Source: Pseudomonadota bacterium
Lineage (GTDB): Bacteria > Desulfobacterota > Binatia > Binatales > Binataceae
NCBI GenBank assembly: GCA_021324755.1
Contig: JAJPIL010000007.1
Span: forward strand, 248,001 to 312,000
Length of the DNA: 64,000 nt
Direction of reading: 5' to 3'
Shown here piece after piece: positions 1 to 9,011 of this stretch. The translations under genes and the position numbers were made by a program. Positions within the stretch are counted from its first letter, which is position 1. The number at the start of each line of letters is the position of its first letter. A model generated the notes under the pieces. The model was not told the DNA's origin. It was given only the letters and a program-made list of their open reading frames with translations, and did not search any database.

Positions 1-2
1 AG

Positions 3-131
3 GCTCTGGCAAAAGCGGCCGACAAAGAGTTCGGTCGGTTCCGCGTAACTGAGGTGATGGTTTTTCGCAGCCAGTTGTCGCCTTACGGTGCAGTGTACAC
101 GGGACTTTTCGCCACCAAACTGACGGCTTGA
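3..131 (+). CDS. thpR: RNA 2',3'-cyclic phosphodiesterase, 3' end only (ThpR/2'-5' RNA ligase family)
   Basis: This is the last 42 codons of a gene that begins before the window. The frame reads ALAKAADKEFG, then VMVFRSQLSPYGAVYTGLF, then stops. The segment FRSxLSPxGAxY is the conserved C-terminal strand and loop of the 2'-5' RNA ligase/ThpR family, a two-HxTx-motif fold that opens 2',3'-cyclic phosphates on RNA ends. The HxTx motifs themselves lie outside the window, so catalytic competence cannot be checked. The call rests on a short tail only. Confidence 0.65.
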   Translation, partial: ALAKAADKEFGRFRVTEVMVFRSQLSPYGAVYTGLFATKLTA

Positions 132-561
132 ACCTACTCAAGTGCAAACAGGTAGCCTGCCGAGCTGTCGTCGCGTCCAGTAACGCAACGCGAACCCTGA
201 GCGTCGTCAAAAGCCCCTCTTCAACAGCGAGGGTCAACAAATTCGGTCTGTCAGGGAATTGTTTGTGCCGAAGGAATATACGACCTAGACGTTTCCCGGA
301 GCCGCGCTTCGCCCGCAAAGTTTTACACCCGTCGCCGTATCGCCCCGCCCGAGCAGGCACTTCTGGCTTTGGCCAAAAGTCGCTTTTGGGTCTATCCGCT
401 ATTCAAGTACAAAGCTAAAAAGACTAAGCGCCGCGGCTATCTCAATTGTAGGATTTAGCTATCGTCACCTGCGCTGCTAGCACTTCTGCAACGTTTGCAC
501 TACCTCTTGCTCCCAAGACAGGATATGAGTCAGCTACAAAAAGAATCGGCGTCGTGGGAGT
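132..561. other. Intergenic region, no convincing gene
   Basis: About 430 bases with no supported gene. Positions 373-389 form a perfect 7-bp hairpin (CCAAAAG-tcg-CTTTTGG) without a following T-run. From about position 200 to the TAG near 459 one plus-strand frame stays open for about 85 codons and ends in a Lys/Arg-rich tail, but it has no start codon or ribosome binding site. It could be a decayed gene end or chance. Confidence 0.4.
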
Positions 562-1332
562 GTGATCAGTCAAATGAGCTGGAAACGAACCGCAGACAGG
601 AACCCGAACTTTACTTCTGCGCGCGCATTTGCGCTAGTTTTCTTTTCCCTTACATGTCTTTGCCCGGGCATCGCAGGTGCGCAGGCCAAAGACTCGAAAT
701 TGCGTGCTACGCTGACGGTTTACGGCCACGGGGAAAACCGTGTAAAGCCGGACTTGGCTTTGTTGGACGTCGCGGTCGAGACCACCGGCCCAACGGCTCA
801 AGAAGCAGCCAGGCTCAATGCTCAGCTGTCGCAAAAGGTGATCGTCGCGCTCAAGGACCAAGTCGGCAACGACGGTTCGGTTGGGACGGGAAGTTACAAT
901 TTGTTTCCAGAATACGCGCCCAAGGCAGAGGGTGGCGCAACTAAACTCATTGGTTATCGAGTCGAAAATTCGGTTACAGTGCGGACCAGCGCTTTACAAA
1001 AAATTGGCCATCTAATCGACGCTGCGATCGCGGCCGGAGCCAATCGCGTCAATCGCCTGTCGTTCACCATACGTGACGACACTGCGGCGCGTAACGCAGC
1101 AATAGCTCTAGCGGGCAAGGATGCAGAAAGCAAGGCTCAGGCGCTCGCCTCCGCTTTAGGGGTTAAACTAAAGCGTGTCGTAAGCGCGTCGATCGAAGGG
1201 CCGGTCCAGCGTGTTCCACTTGCGATGACTTCGTCGTCCGCTTTCGGAGCCAGCGGCAATGTTCCCACGCCGGTCGAGTTAGGACTGATCGCAGTGCCTG
1301 CGACCGTGTCGGTGGTTTACGAAATTGAGTAA
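562..1332 (+). CDS. Exported SIMPL-domain (DUF541) protein
   Basis: A 256-residue protein with a basic N-terminus, a hydrophobic signal segment at about residues 23-38 and an Ala-rich cleavage region (GIAGAQA). The mature part reads as a SIMPL/DUF541 domain: LTVYGHGENRVKPDLALL near the start, a central SYNLFPEY strand, and a GANRVNRLSFTIRD block typical of the family. SIMPL proteins are periplasmic or outer-membrane-associated; a general biochemical activity is not established. The start is GTG at 562. An in-frame ATG at 574 is equally possible, and the GGGAG at 556-560 is badly spaced for both. The gene stands alone ahead of the ABC importer genes. Confidence 0.8.
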   Translation: MISQMSWKRTADRNPNFTSARAFALVFFSLTCLCPGIAGAQAKDSKLRATLTVYGHGENRVKPDLALLDVAVETTGPTAQEAARLNAQLSQKVIVALKDQVGNDGSVGTGSYNLFPEYAPKAEGGATKLIGYRVENSVTVRTSALQKIGHLIDAAIAAGANRVNRLSFTIRDDTAARNAAIALAGKDAESKAQALASALGVKLKRVVSASIEGPVQRVPLAMTSSSAFGASGNVPTPVELGLIAVPATVSVVYEIE

Positions 1333-1452
1333 AAAGGGAGGGCGGCACAAACGGAGCATTAAATGCGCAGGCTTGAGTTTGAGACAACTGCGGACCAATA
1401 AAGCTTAGCGGTCTATGCCAGAATAAGTTAGCTTGCGGCTTCAACTCATACC

Positions 1453-2373
1453 ATGTTGATTTATTTGGCGAAGCGGATCGCGTTCGCATTGTTGGTGCTG
1501 TTAGGCGCCTCGCTTATAACCTTTTGCATCGCTTTCGTAATTCCAGCCGACCCAGCAGTTGCGATCGCAGGGGTCAAGGCTGATCCCCAGACGCTTGCGG
1601 CGATCAGAGCGCAGCTCGGCTTGGACCAGCCTCTGTATGTGCAATATGTGCGTTACTTATCTCGTGCGCTTCATGGTGACTTAGGACGGTCCTATGTCAG
1701 GCGCCAGAGTGTCACTTCGCTGATTCTGGCGCGCTTCCCCGCAACTGCCCTTCTGGCCATATGCGCAATGGGGCTTTCTCTTCTACTCGGCGTGGTCGGA
1801 GGAATGGTAGCTGCGGCCTATCGCGGACGCCTGCTCGACACCCTTCTGCTTACGGTCTCGCTGGCGCTGGTCTCAATTCCGGTGTTTTGGCTTGGTACGA
1901 TGTTTTTGGTAGCGGCTGCAGCGTATTTTCGTTGGCTTCCCTTGGGAGGTTTGGACGGGGCGCGAAGCTTGATTTTACCCAGCCTGGCCTTGGCCCTTGG
2001 CTCCGGAGGTTATTACTCGCGTATCCTGCAGGCCAATTTAGCTGAGGTGCTCGAACTCGACTACATCCGCGCTGCGCGTGCCAAGGGGCTTTCGCCGCTG
2101 CGCGTGATGTTCCGTCATGCTCTGGCTAACGCTATCTTACCGTTGGTCACCCTGGCTGGGCTCGATTTCGCGGGGCTACTTTCGGGCGTGGTTCTCACCG
2201 AGACCGTGTTTAACTGGCCCGGCTTGGGGCGCCTTGCGTTCGAGGCTGTCTTTAACCTCGACATTCCTTTGATTATGGGAACGGTGCTGTTCTCGTCGTT
2301 CCTGATTGTCGTCGCCAATCTTGTGGTCGACGCGCTCTACGCATGGCTGGACCCTCGCACTCGTCTGAGTTAG
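1453..2373 (+). CDS. ABC importer permease, DppB/OppB type
   Basis: A 306-residue inner-membrane permease of the peptide/nickel class. It has the N-terminal LAKRIAFALLVLLGASLITF helix, the family motif around GLDQPLYVQYVRYL (about residues 56-69), and the cytoplasmic EAA loop YIRAARAKGLSPLRVMFRHA that contacts the ATPase. Length is normal for DppB. It is 6 bases ahead of the second permease gene, so the two are almost certainly co-transcribed with the lipoprotein gene that follows. Substrate cannot be read from sequence; di- or oligopeptides, nickel or other small solutes are all possible. Confidence 0.9.
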   Translation: MLIYLAKRIAFALLVLLGASLITFCIAFVIPADPAVAIAGVKADPQTLAAIRAQLGLDQPLYVQYVRYLSRALHGDLGRSYVRRQSVTSLILARFPATALLAICAMGLSLLLGVVGGMVAAAYRGRLLDTLLLTVSLALVSIPVFWLGTMFLVAAAAYFRWLPLGGLDGARSLILPSLALALGSGGYYSRILQANLAEVLELDYIRAARAKGLSPLRVMFRHALANAILPLVTLAGLDFAGLLSGVVLTETVFNWPGLGRLAFEAVFNLDIPLIMGTVLFSSFLIVVANLVVDALYAWLDPRTRLS

Positions 2374-2379
2374 CAGGCC

Positions 2380-3192
2380 ATGGCTCGTAGCTCCATAAAC
2401 TGGCTTCAGGTTGTCGGTGGAACAATCACCGCAATCCTTGTTCTCGTGGCAATATTCGCTCCCGTTCTTGCGCCTCACGATCCGACCCAAGCGGTTGCCC
2501 CGACGTTCGGCGACCCCGGGCCGCCGAGCCTCGCCTTTCCCTGCGGCACGGACCAATTAGGCCGCGACGTGCTCTCAAGGCTAATTTATGGAGCCCGCGT
2601 ATCGCTAATCGTAGGGTTGAGCGCCATGGCTATTGCGATGAGCGTCGGCGTAGTCGTCGGCCTTTGCGCGGGTTTCTTTGGCGGCTGGACTGAAGTGATT
2701 TTAATGCGCATCACGGACGTGATGCTGACGCTGCCCGGACTTCTGCTAGCGATGGCTTTTGTCGCGATTCTTCGTCCTAGCCTGCTCAGCATCTTGTTGG
2801 TGATAAGCCTCGTTTCATGGAGCGGTGTGGCGCGAGTCGTTCGCGCCGAAACCTTGAGCATGGCGAGCCGAGACTTCGTGCTTGCCGCTCGCGCCTTGGG
2901 CGCGTCATCCTTCCGAATCATGGTGCGTCACATCCTGCCAAATATCGCGCCCACCATTGTGGTGATGGCAGCGTTGAGCACGTCTGGGACGTTGCTGCTC
3001 GACGCGGGTTTGAGTTTTCTAGGCTTAGGAGTGCCGCCGCCGACGCCTAGCTGGGGACGGATGGTCGAAGAATCGCAGATCTATTTTCGCACCGCTCCTT
3101 GGCTGGTGTTTTTCCCTGGAATGGCAATTCTTTTGGCGGTCTTGGGCTTCAACTTGCTTGGCTACGGATTCTTACGGAAGCGCAATCGCTGA
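2380..3192 (+). CDS. ABC importer permease, DppC/OppC type
   Basis: A 270-residue permease pairing with the DppB-type gene. Visible landmarks are the N-terminal transmembrane helix, LAPHDPTQ and GTDQLGRDVLSRLIYGAR (the DppC signature, about residues 51-68), the EAA loop DFVLAARALGASSFRIMVRH, and the conserved segment LLDAGLSFLGLGVPPPTPSWG. The stop codon overlaps the ATG of the next gene (TGATG arrangement, sharing base 3192), indicating translational coupling to the solute-binding protein. Confidence 0.9.
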   Translation: MARSSINWLQVVGGTITAILVLVAIFAPVLAPHDPTQAVAPTFGDPGPPSLAFPCGTDQLGRDVLSRLIYGARVSLIVGLSAMAIAMSVGVVVGLCAGFFGGWTEVILMRITDVMLTLPGLLLAMAFVAILRPSLLSILLVISLVSWSGVARVVRAETLSMASRDFVLAARALGASSFRIMVRHILPNIAPTIVVMAALSTSGTLLLDAGLSFLGLGVPPPTPSWGRMVEESQIYFRTAPWLVFFPGMAILLAVLGFNLLGYGFLRKRNR

Positions 3193-4796
3193 TGAGATTA
3201 CGATTGCTTCGTTGGTTGCTTTTGACGTACGGCATTATGGCGGCAGCGCTATGGATGGGATGCCGATCCGTAAGCTCAACCGAGCAGTCATTTCCCCCCT
3301 CGGCTTCCGTACTTCATCTGGCGTTAGCTGACGACGTTCCGACCCTCGACCCAGCCGCGGGGTACGACACAGCTTCGTGGGAGTTCGAGCAGGTGCTTTT
3401 CGACACGCTGGTGCGGTATGCGGCCGACTCCAACGACTTAAAACCCGATCTGGCGCTTTCGTGGGATATGTCGCCTGACGCTACTACGTTTACCTTTCAT
3501 CTGCGCGCCGATGCGTATTTTACCAACGGGCGACGTGTAACGAGCGAGGATGTCAGATACTCTATCGAGCGTGTGCTGAACCCGAAGACCCGATCTCAAG
3601 GAGTTCAGTATTTTCGTTCGCTCGTTGGAGCCGAGGACTTCGTGAATGGGAAAGCGGCTCATGTAAGCGGCATCGAGACTCCCGACCCTCAAACTGTGAG
3701 ATTTCGGCTCATGCAACCCGATCCCATCTTTTTGCACAAGCTCGCTATGCCGTTCGCGGCAGCAGTACCCAAAGAGGTGGTCGAGCGATGGGGAGAGGAC
3801 TTCGCGCGCCACGTGGTCGGAAGCGGACCTTTTATGCTCAAGGAATGGCTTAGCGGACAGCGCCTTGTTCTGGTGAAAAACCCCCGGTATTTCATACCGG
3901 GCAAGCCTAAGGTCGACGCTGTCGTAGCTCTGATCGGTGTCAACGAAGAGCTTCAATGGCTTAAGTTCGAAGCTGGTGAAATAGATATTTCGTCGATCCC
4001 ACCCGCCGAGTTCACCTACGTGATGAAGACGCCGCGACTAAAAGCACTCACCATTCATCACGTCACGGCGGTGACGAGTTATATGGGGATGAACTGCCAG
4101 ATGCCTCCGTTTAACGACGTGCGCGTAAGACAGGCCTTCAACTACGCGGTAAACAAACGAAAGCTAATCGCGATTCTCAATGGACGCGGGGAGGTTGCGC
4201 GCGGTGTCTTGCCTCCGGGCATGCCTGGCTTCGATCCGGAAATAACTGGCTATCCGTACGACCCGGCAAAAGCGCGACAACTACTGGAGGAGGCAGGAGT
4301 GCCGAAAGGTTTTTCCCCAGTGGTATGGCTCACCGCGGACCCCACGATGCTCATTATGGGGCAATCGATACAACAAGACCTAGCGCTGGTCGGCGTAAAT
4401 TTGGTGCTAAAGCCGGTCGCCTGGGGTCCCTTGCTCGACGCGGTTCGCCAACCCAATACGACGCAGTTGTTCTTACTTGGATGGGGTGCTGACTTTCCCG
4501 ACCCAGAAAATTTTCTCGAGGTCCTGTTCTCCAAAAAGCAGTGGGGAGCAAACAACGACACTTTTTACTACAATCCTGAGGTTGAAAAGCTCTTGGAACA
4601 AGCGAGTGTTGTAGCGGACCTAAAGACGCGCTATGCGCTCTACCAGAAGGTTCAGCGCATAATCGTCCACGACGCTCCATGGGTCTTTCTCTACCATCCG
4701 GTCGCCTACATAATCCGTCAACCATGGGTTCACGGGATCCGCCTGCATCCCCTGCGCCCGGCGCGGCTCGATAATATTGAAGTTTCACCCCATTGA
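3192..4796 (+). CDS. ABC importer solute-binding lipoprotein (SBP_bac_5 family)
   Basis: A 534-residue substrate-binding protein. The start was set at 3192 because it overlaps the preceding stop and gives a lipoprotein signal peptide ending in ALWMGC. The mature chain contains PTLDPAAGYDTASWEFEQVL, FTFHLRADAYFTNGRRVTSEDV (shortened here to its core FHLRADAYFTNG), and DVRVRQAFNYAVNK, all standard for peptide/nickel binding proteins. It would be anchored in the periplasm and deliver substrate to the two permeases. No ATP-binding subunit follows; the next gene is about 1 kb away on the other strand, so the ATPases must be elsewhere or shared. Confidence 0.9.
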   Translation: MRLRLLRWLLLTYGIMAAALWMGCRSVSSTEQSFPPSASVLHLALADDVPTLDPAAGYDTASWEFEQVLFDTLVRYAADSNDLKPDLALSWDMSPDATTFTFHLRADAYFTNGRRVTSEDVRYSIERVLNPKTRSQGVQYFRSLVGAEDFVNGKAAHVSGIETPDPQTVRFRLMQPDPIFLHKLAMPFAAAVPKEVVERWGEDFARHVVGSGPFMLKEWLSGQRLVLVKNPRYFIPGKPKVDAVVALIGVNEELQWLKFEAGEIDISSIPPAEFTYVMKTPRLKALTIHHVTAVTSYMGMNCQMPPFNDVRVRQAFNYAVNKRKLIAILNGRGEVARGVLPPGMPGFDPEITGYPYDPAKARQLLEEAGVPKGFSPVVWLTADPTMLIMGQSIQQDLALVGVNLVLKPVAWGPLLDAVRQPNTTQLFLLGWGADFPDPENFLEVLFSKKQWGANNDTFYYNPEVEKLLEQASVVADLKTRYALYQKVQRIIVHDAPWVFLYHPVAYIIRQPWVHGIRLHPLRPARLDNIEVSPH

Positions 4797-5762
4797 CGGG
4801 GGCCAAAAACTTTTCGTCAAGCTGCTTAAAAACTTTGTCTGCCTGTAACTGACGTCTTTTGGCCGCCGTCCACTCGACGAAGCTTAAGTGATCGACAACG
4901 CCAGTGGACCCAAACTTGTTCAAACCGCGAAACGCCCCACGCAGCCCAATCGGCCCTGGCAATGCCAAGCTTTACTCACGGGCCAATGGGCGAAATGTTG
5001 CTCGCCTCTTGCGAGGAATTTAAAGCTTAAAATAGGGACGTTCTACGACTGGCTCTGCTGATTTCCTACAGCAGGCTTTAGTATTTATGACGATAAACGG
5101 TACCCGTAAAATTAGTTTTGCTATGCAAGGGTCAAACCGGACGGGGAAAATAGCAAAAGATGACGGCACAAAGTGCGTTGAGCAATTGCGGGTTAGCCGC
5201 GCAACGATGCTTGGCGATCTTTTTGACTGCGATTCGCAAACTTAGGGCTCGCGCAGCCAGCGCCGGATTTGAATGGCGATGGATAAGCGGAGGTTGAAGC
5301 GGATACGCGGTTCCGGTGAAACCGCCTATCACTAAAGCTACTCCGAAAGACAAGCGCGAAGGTCTAGGAAATTCGTCCACCTAGCAACTGACTTAATCGC
5401 CGACAATACGCGGCCAGAAGCTTAAGTAAACCAGGCGCCTCCAAATCGCTCGGCCAGGGGCGTTCTAGTGGCTGTTAAACGCGTCGCATTAAAGGCGTAC
5501 TATGCACGAGCCTAATGAACCTGCCGTGCCCCATGGGCCAACTCGTCGCGCGCGCAAAGTTACTCCCACTTGGATGTGACGGCCCAGCTCGTGTGTTCCA
5601 AAGGCGAGTATCCCCGCTGCCCCTTACCCTTACGTGAGCAGCTCATTTAAGTTGAGTAATGTAGGCGCTTTGCGTCTAAGCTCGCTTAATTTTTAAAAAC
5701 TGTCTTGAAAAAACCCAGTGCAGATTTCTTGCCAGCTGCCCTAGCAACCGCTTGCTGGCTCT
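4797..5762. other. Long intergenic region with a perfect inverted repeat at its left end
   Basis: Nearly 970 bases without a supported gene. Immediately after the binding-protein stop, GGCCAAAA at 4801-4808 is matched by TTTTGGCC at 4857-4864, and a further CGTCA/TGACG pair lies inside, so the transcript could fold into a long-looped hairpin. A minus-strand frame at 5132-5380 is open for 82 codons from a GTG but has no clear ribosome binding site or recognisable motif. The rest shows nothing I can name. Confidence 0.4.
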
Positions 5763-7022
5763 CTACGGCTGCTGCACCTGGTTTCCAGAAGGCGCGAATC
5801 GCGCAGTCACCATCGAGCTGGTCAGCGTAAAGATGCCTGTGGTGGGGTTGTAAATCTCCGCCGAGTTTGTCACTTGGCCGTTATTATCCACGCCTCCGGC
5901 AACTAGGACGGTGCCGTTAGGCAGGAGCTTGGCGATATGGTAAACGCGAGCGGTATTCATCGAACCGGTGGCAGTAAAGGTCTGCGCTACTGGGTCGTAA
6001 ATTTCCGCGGTGTTCGTCCCTTGCAATGTTGTTCCGGACGTGCTCTGTCCACCTGCGATAAGCACTTTGCCATCGGGCAGAAGCGTTGCTGTGTGGCCAG
6101 CTCTGGGAGAGGTCATGCTGTTAGGCAGCGCGGTAAAGCTGTTGGCGTTGGGGTCATAAAGCTCGGCCGAACTGAGAGGGTTGTTGTTCACATCGAAGCC
6201 CCCGGCTATTAGAACCAACCCATTCGGCAGGGTGGTCGACGTATGGGAATATCGAGCAGTGTTCATCGGTTTTGCCGGAACGAACGTTCCCACACCGGTC
6301 GCATAAACGTCGGCCGTCGCTTGCGCGGTTTGGTTTCCGTTTAGACCACCACTTACCAGCACGTTTCCGTCGGGAAGTAACGACGCTGCGTGGAGAGCTC
6401 GTGCGCTGCTCATCGTAGACGAGACGGTCGTAAAGCTCTGACTGCTCGGATCGAAAAGCTCTGCAGTGGGGACCTCTGCGCCGGCCTTATTAACGTCCAG
6501 ACCACCGCACAGCAAGACCATACCGTTCGAAAGTAACGTAGCGGTATGGAACATGCGCGCGTCATTCATCGAATTGTTGCAAACAGGAGGCGAAGAACTT
6601 ACCCCTCCAATACAAATAAAGGACGAACTCGATGGGACGTACAGTTCTGCGGTCGCAAGCGCGTTACCGCTTGCGTCCACTCCACCAGCGATCAGAACCC
6701 TTCCGTCGGCAAGCGCAGTGCCTGTATGACCATAGCGGCTGTCGCTCATGCTTTGATTACACGCGGGCGAAGAAGTAGAACTTATCCCGCCAACGCATCC
6801 CCAACTGCCGGTGAGCGTGTTAAAAAGTTCAGCCGTAGCTAGTGGGGTACCAGTAGAGTCAGCGCCTCCGGCAACGAGAATTTCCGGCGTCGATGACTTG
6901 TTGGAGTTCGAGCAGGAGTAACCGAACGCAAGCGTAGCTATAATCAGGATTACGCTTAGCCTGATGGAGGTTGCCCAGCACGCCGAGCCGCGAGAATTCC
7001 TTTTTTTCAAACTACTATGCAA
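5763..7022 (-). CDS. Lipoprotein with Kelch/galactose-oxidase-type beta-propeller
   Basis: A 419-residue protein. After a signal peptide ending in FGYSC (lipobox, about residues 33-37) there are about seven repeats of roughly 50 residues with the pattern ATLLPDGKVLIAGG...AELYDP...FT. These are Kelch-type blades that close into a propeller. Such exported propellers usually bind ligands or polymers; no copper-binding or catalytic residues are recognisable, so enzyme activity is not supported. The start is a TTG at 7022 because no ATG precedes the signal peptide. It is convergent with the ABC importer operon and divergent from the SGNH cluster. Confidence 0.85.
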   Translation of the reverse strand: MHSSLKKRNSRGSACWATSIRLSVILIIATLAFGYSCSNSNKSSTPEILVAGGADSTGTPLATAELFNTLTGSWGCVGGISSTSSPACNQSMSDSRYGHTGTALADGRVLIAGGVDASGNALATAELYVPSSSSFICIGGVSSSPPVCNNSMNDARMFHTATLLSNGMVLLCGGLDVNKAGAEVPTAELFDPSSQSFTTVSSTMSSARALHAASLLPDGNVLVSGGLNGNQTAQATADVYATGVGTFVPAKPMNTARYSHTSTTLPNGLVLIAGGFDVNNNPLSSAELYDPNANSFTALPNSMTSPRAGHTATLLPDGKVLIAGGQSTSGTTLQGTNTAEIYDPVAQTFTATGSMNTARVYHIAKLLPNGTVLVAGGVDNNGQVTNSAEIYNPTTGIFTLTSSMVTARFAPSGNQVQQP

Positions 7023-7288
7023 CTGATGCGAACACTCCGCACACTGATATGGTTTGGCACGGCAAATACTGGCACACCTGGAAACGGTTTATTGTCGTCG
7101 AGGCGATATTTAAGTGTTCGAGCACCTTTAAGTCAAGGGTAATATGCCAAAACTTTGTTCAGCGCAAAATGCGCACTCGAAATGTGTACTTCGCGACCTA
7201 TCGATGCTGTGCTGAAAATAATCGCTAAGATTACCGAACGAGCTCTACGACGAGCGCTTTCGCAGCATAAGCTGACGTTCAGGCTTTT

Positions 7289-8554
7289 ATGGAACATAGG
7301 CGGAACAGTGGCTTGTTCTTAGGTGAAGGTTTGCCTCACAAGAGCGCGGGGACGCTGGGTCGAACGGTTCGAGCCGCTATTCTTATCGCGGCTGGCGTGC
7401 TCGTTGCCGCACTTGCCGGCGAGCTGGCGCTGCGCATCCTAGGAATCGGCGAGCCGCACTTAATAACTTTCGATAGTAAGCGCGGTTGGGCTTTACTGCC
7501 CAACGGCTCCGGATGGCAGCGCGACGAGGGCGAAGCTTTTGTAAGCATCAACCGCTGGGGAATGAGAGGACCGGATTTCTCGTTAGCGAAACCTCCAGGT
7601 ACATATCGCATAGCGTTGCTTGGGGATTCGTTCACCGAAGCTCAGCAGGTGCCATACGATGCAACCTTCGGTGCCGTTATGGGTCGGGAGTTGAAAGGCT
7701 GTCCGGCCTTGAAAGGGCGAAACATTGAAGTGCTTAATTTCGGCGTCGATAGCTACGGGACTGCGCAGGAATGGCTGACGTTGCGCCATCAGGCGCTGAG
7801 ATTTTCCCCAGATATGGTAATCGTGGCCGTGTTCACCGGAAACGACATCCGAAACAACTCCCTGAGTCTCGAGGGCGACAAGTGTCGGCCCTTCTTCGAA
7901 GCGCGCGACGGAGAGCTCGCGCCAGTGGGCCCGTTCAGCAACTCGCTTACCTTTCGCTTATCCTGTATGGCACGATTTTGGTCGCGCTACTCGCAGGTCT
8001 TAAATTTGCTTGGGAACGCAAAAAGCAGGCTTCGGCAGCTGAAATTCGAGCTTGCTTCGAGGGTTAACCACGAAAACCACGCCTCCAGTGGGTCGAACGT
8101 TCATAGCGAACCCGGCATCAACGACCAAATTTATCTACCCGTACAAACTGAGGTCTGGCAGCGGGCATGGCGCACCACGGAGGCTGAGCTTTCGGCCATA
8201 GCGCGCGACGCCCGCTCTCATGGCGCGCGTGTGCTGGTCGTAACCCTGTCCAACTCCATTCAGGTCTACCCGGACCCGCGCGTGCCCGAAGCGTACGCTA
8301 GGCGCCTAGGCGTGACCGATCTTTTCGCACCGGAGAGGCGTCTTGCGCAGGCCGCAGAACGAGACGGTTATCCGGAGCTCAATCTGGCTCCGATCATGGC
8401 GCGTTATGCTCAAACCCATCATATTTTTCTTCACGGCTTTAAAAATACGTCGATGGGCTGGGGCCACTGGAACGAAATGGGACATCGCTTGGCAGGACGA
8501 CTTATCGCGGAGCGCGTGTGCGAAGAGCTGGGGGCTAAGCTCGCCGAGCAATAA
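7289..8554 (+). CDS. SGNH-family hydrolase-like membrane-anchored protein, copy 1
   Basis: A 421-residue protein with one N-terminal membrane helix (about residues 26-48) followed by an extracytoplasmic SGNH fold. Block I is LLGDSFTEAQQ with Ser114; the Gly block is NFGVDSYGTAQEW; the Asn block is FTGNDIRNNS (GND at about 184-186); the C-terminal His block is GHWNEMGHRLAG (His393). The Asp usually three residues before that His is Gly here. Proteins like this are often encoded beside NodU-type carbamoyltransferases and SxtJ, and may remove or transfer acyl groups on surface glycans, which is inference. It is the first of three same-strand paralogues. Confidence 0.8.
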   Translation: MEHRRNSGLFLGEGLPHKSAGTLGRTVRAAILIAAGVLVAALAGELALRILGIGEPHLITFDSKRGWALLPNGSGWQRDEGEAFVSINRWGMRGPDFSLAKPPGTYRIALLGDSFTEAQQVPYDATFGAVMGRELKGCPALKGRNIEVLNFGVDSYGTAQEWLTLRHQALRFSPDMVIVAVFTGNDIRNNSLSLEGDKCRPFFEARDGELAPVGPFSNSLTFRLSCMARFWSRYSQVLNLLGNAKSRLRQLKFELASRVNHENHASSGSNVHSEPGINDQIYLPVQTEVWQRAWRTTEAELSAIARDARSHGARVLVVTLSNSIQVYPDPRVPEAYARRLGVTDLFAPERRLAQAAERDGYPELNLAPIMARYAQTHHIFLHGFKNTSMGWGHWNEMGHRLAGRLIAERVCEELGAKLAEQ

Positions 8555-8601
8555 TCCGCATACCCGCCGCAAACTCGCTCGAGGTCTCGTTTCTGACGCG
8601 A

Positions 8602-8627
8602 CGGCGCACACCGCCGGATCATTTTTT
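8602..8627 (+). terminator. Possible rho-independent terminator after SGNH copy 1
   Basis: CGGCG (8602-8606), loop cacac, CGCCG (8612-8616), then gatca and a run of six T. The stem is only 5 bp, so termination may be partial. It lies about 50 bases past the stop. Confidence 0.35.
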
Positions 8628-8765
8628 AATGAACCGAGCGCATCGATGCCGATCTTTACGGGATTGATGGACCCTAGTATCTTTGTCATAAAGCCTTAAA
8701 GCTTTCGCCAGGAGGCGAACCAATTCAATAGCCCCAAAGAGCGAAAGCAAAGTGGGGCAAAGGCC

Positions 8766-9008
8766 TTGGAAAAACACGTCATATACTGCACCGCAAGCTG
8801 GCCGATCGCGATCGCAGCAGTGGCAATGTTAGCCTTAGCTTGTGGCTGCTTTTCGCCTTTGTTCATGGGAATCGGTGGCGGGACTGCGATCTATCAACAG
8901 GAGACCGCGAAGAAATCGTCGAGCCAACAGGATTCCACCCGCAAATCGTCGAAAAGCACGGGCACTGGCTCACGTTCGAGCAGTTCTGCGGACGCCAACC
9001 TTGAGTAG
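8766..9008 (+). CDS. Small lipoprotein with Ser/Lys-rich tail
   Basis: An 80-residue protein starting at a TTG. A hydrophobic stretch IAIAAVAMLALACGC supplies a signal peptide and lipobox at about residues 13-27. The mature part is short: GGGTAIYQQ and then a low-complexity Ser/Lys/Thr tail (about residues 45-77). I do not recognise a family. The stop is 3 bases before the SxtJ-type gene, so the two are probably co-transcribed. The alternating small and basic residues suggest a flexible envelope-facing linker. Confidence 0.6.
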   Translation: MEKHVIYCTASWPIAIAAVAMLALACGCFSPLFMGIGGGTAIYQQETAKKSSSQQDSTRKSSKSTGTGSRSSSSADANLE

Positions 9009-9011
9009 CGC

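Noticed and set aside
128-418. 96-codon frame after the ThpR end
   Set aside because: Composition is Arg/Ser/Pro-rich, no ribosome binding site, and no motif.
495-944. 149-codon plus-strand frame overlapping the SIMPL gene
   Set aside because: It runs in another frame of the SIMPL gene, is rich in Arg/Cys and has no motif.
4354-4968. 204-codon minus-strand frame over the binding-protein gene
   Set aside because: Shadow of the SBP gene, which has family motifs throughout.
5132-5380. 82-codon minus-strand frame in the 1-kb gap
   Set aside because: GTG start without ribosome binding site and no recognisable family; may be chance.
7049-7070. Possible sigma54 promoter (TGGCAC) upstream of the SGNH cluster
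   Set aside because: The TTGC half at the required spacing is missing.
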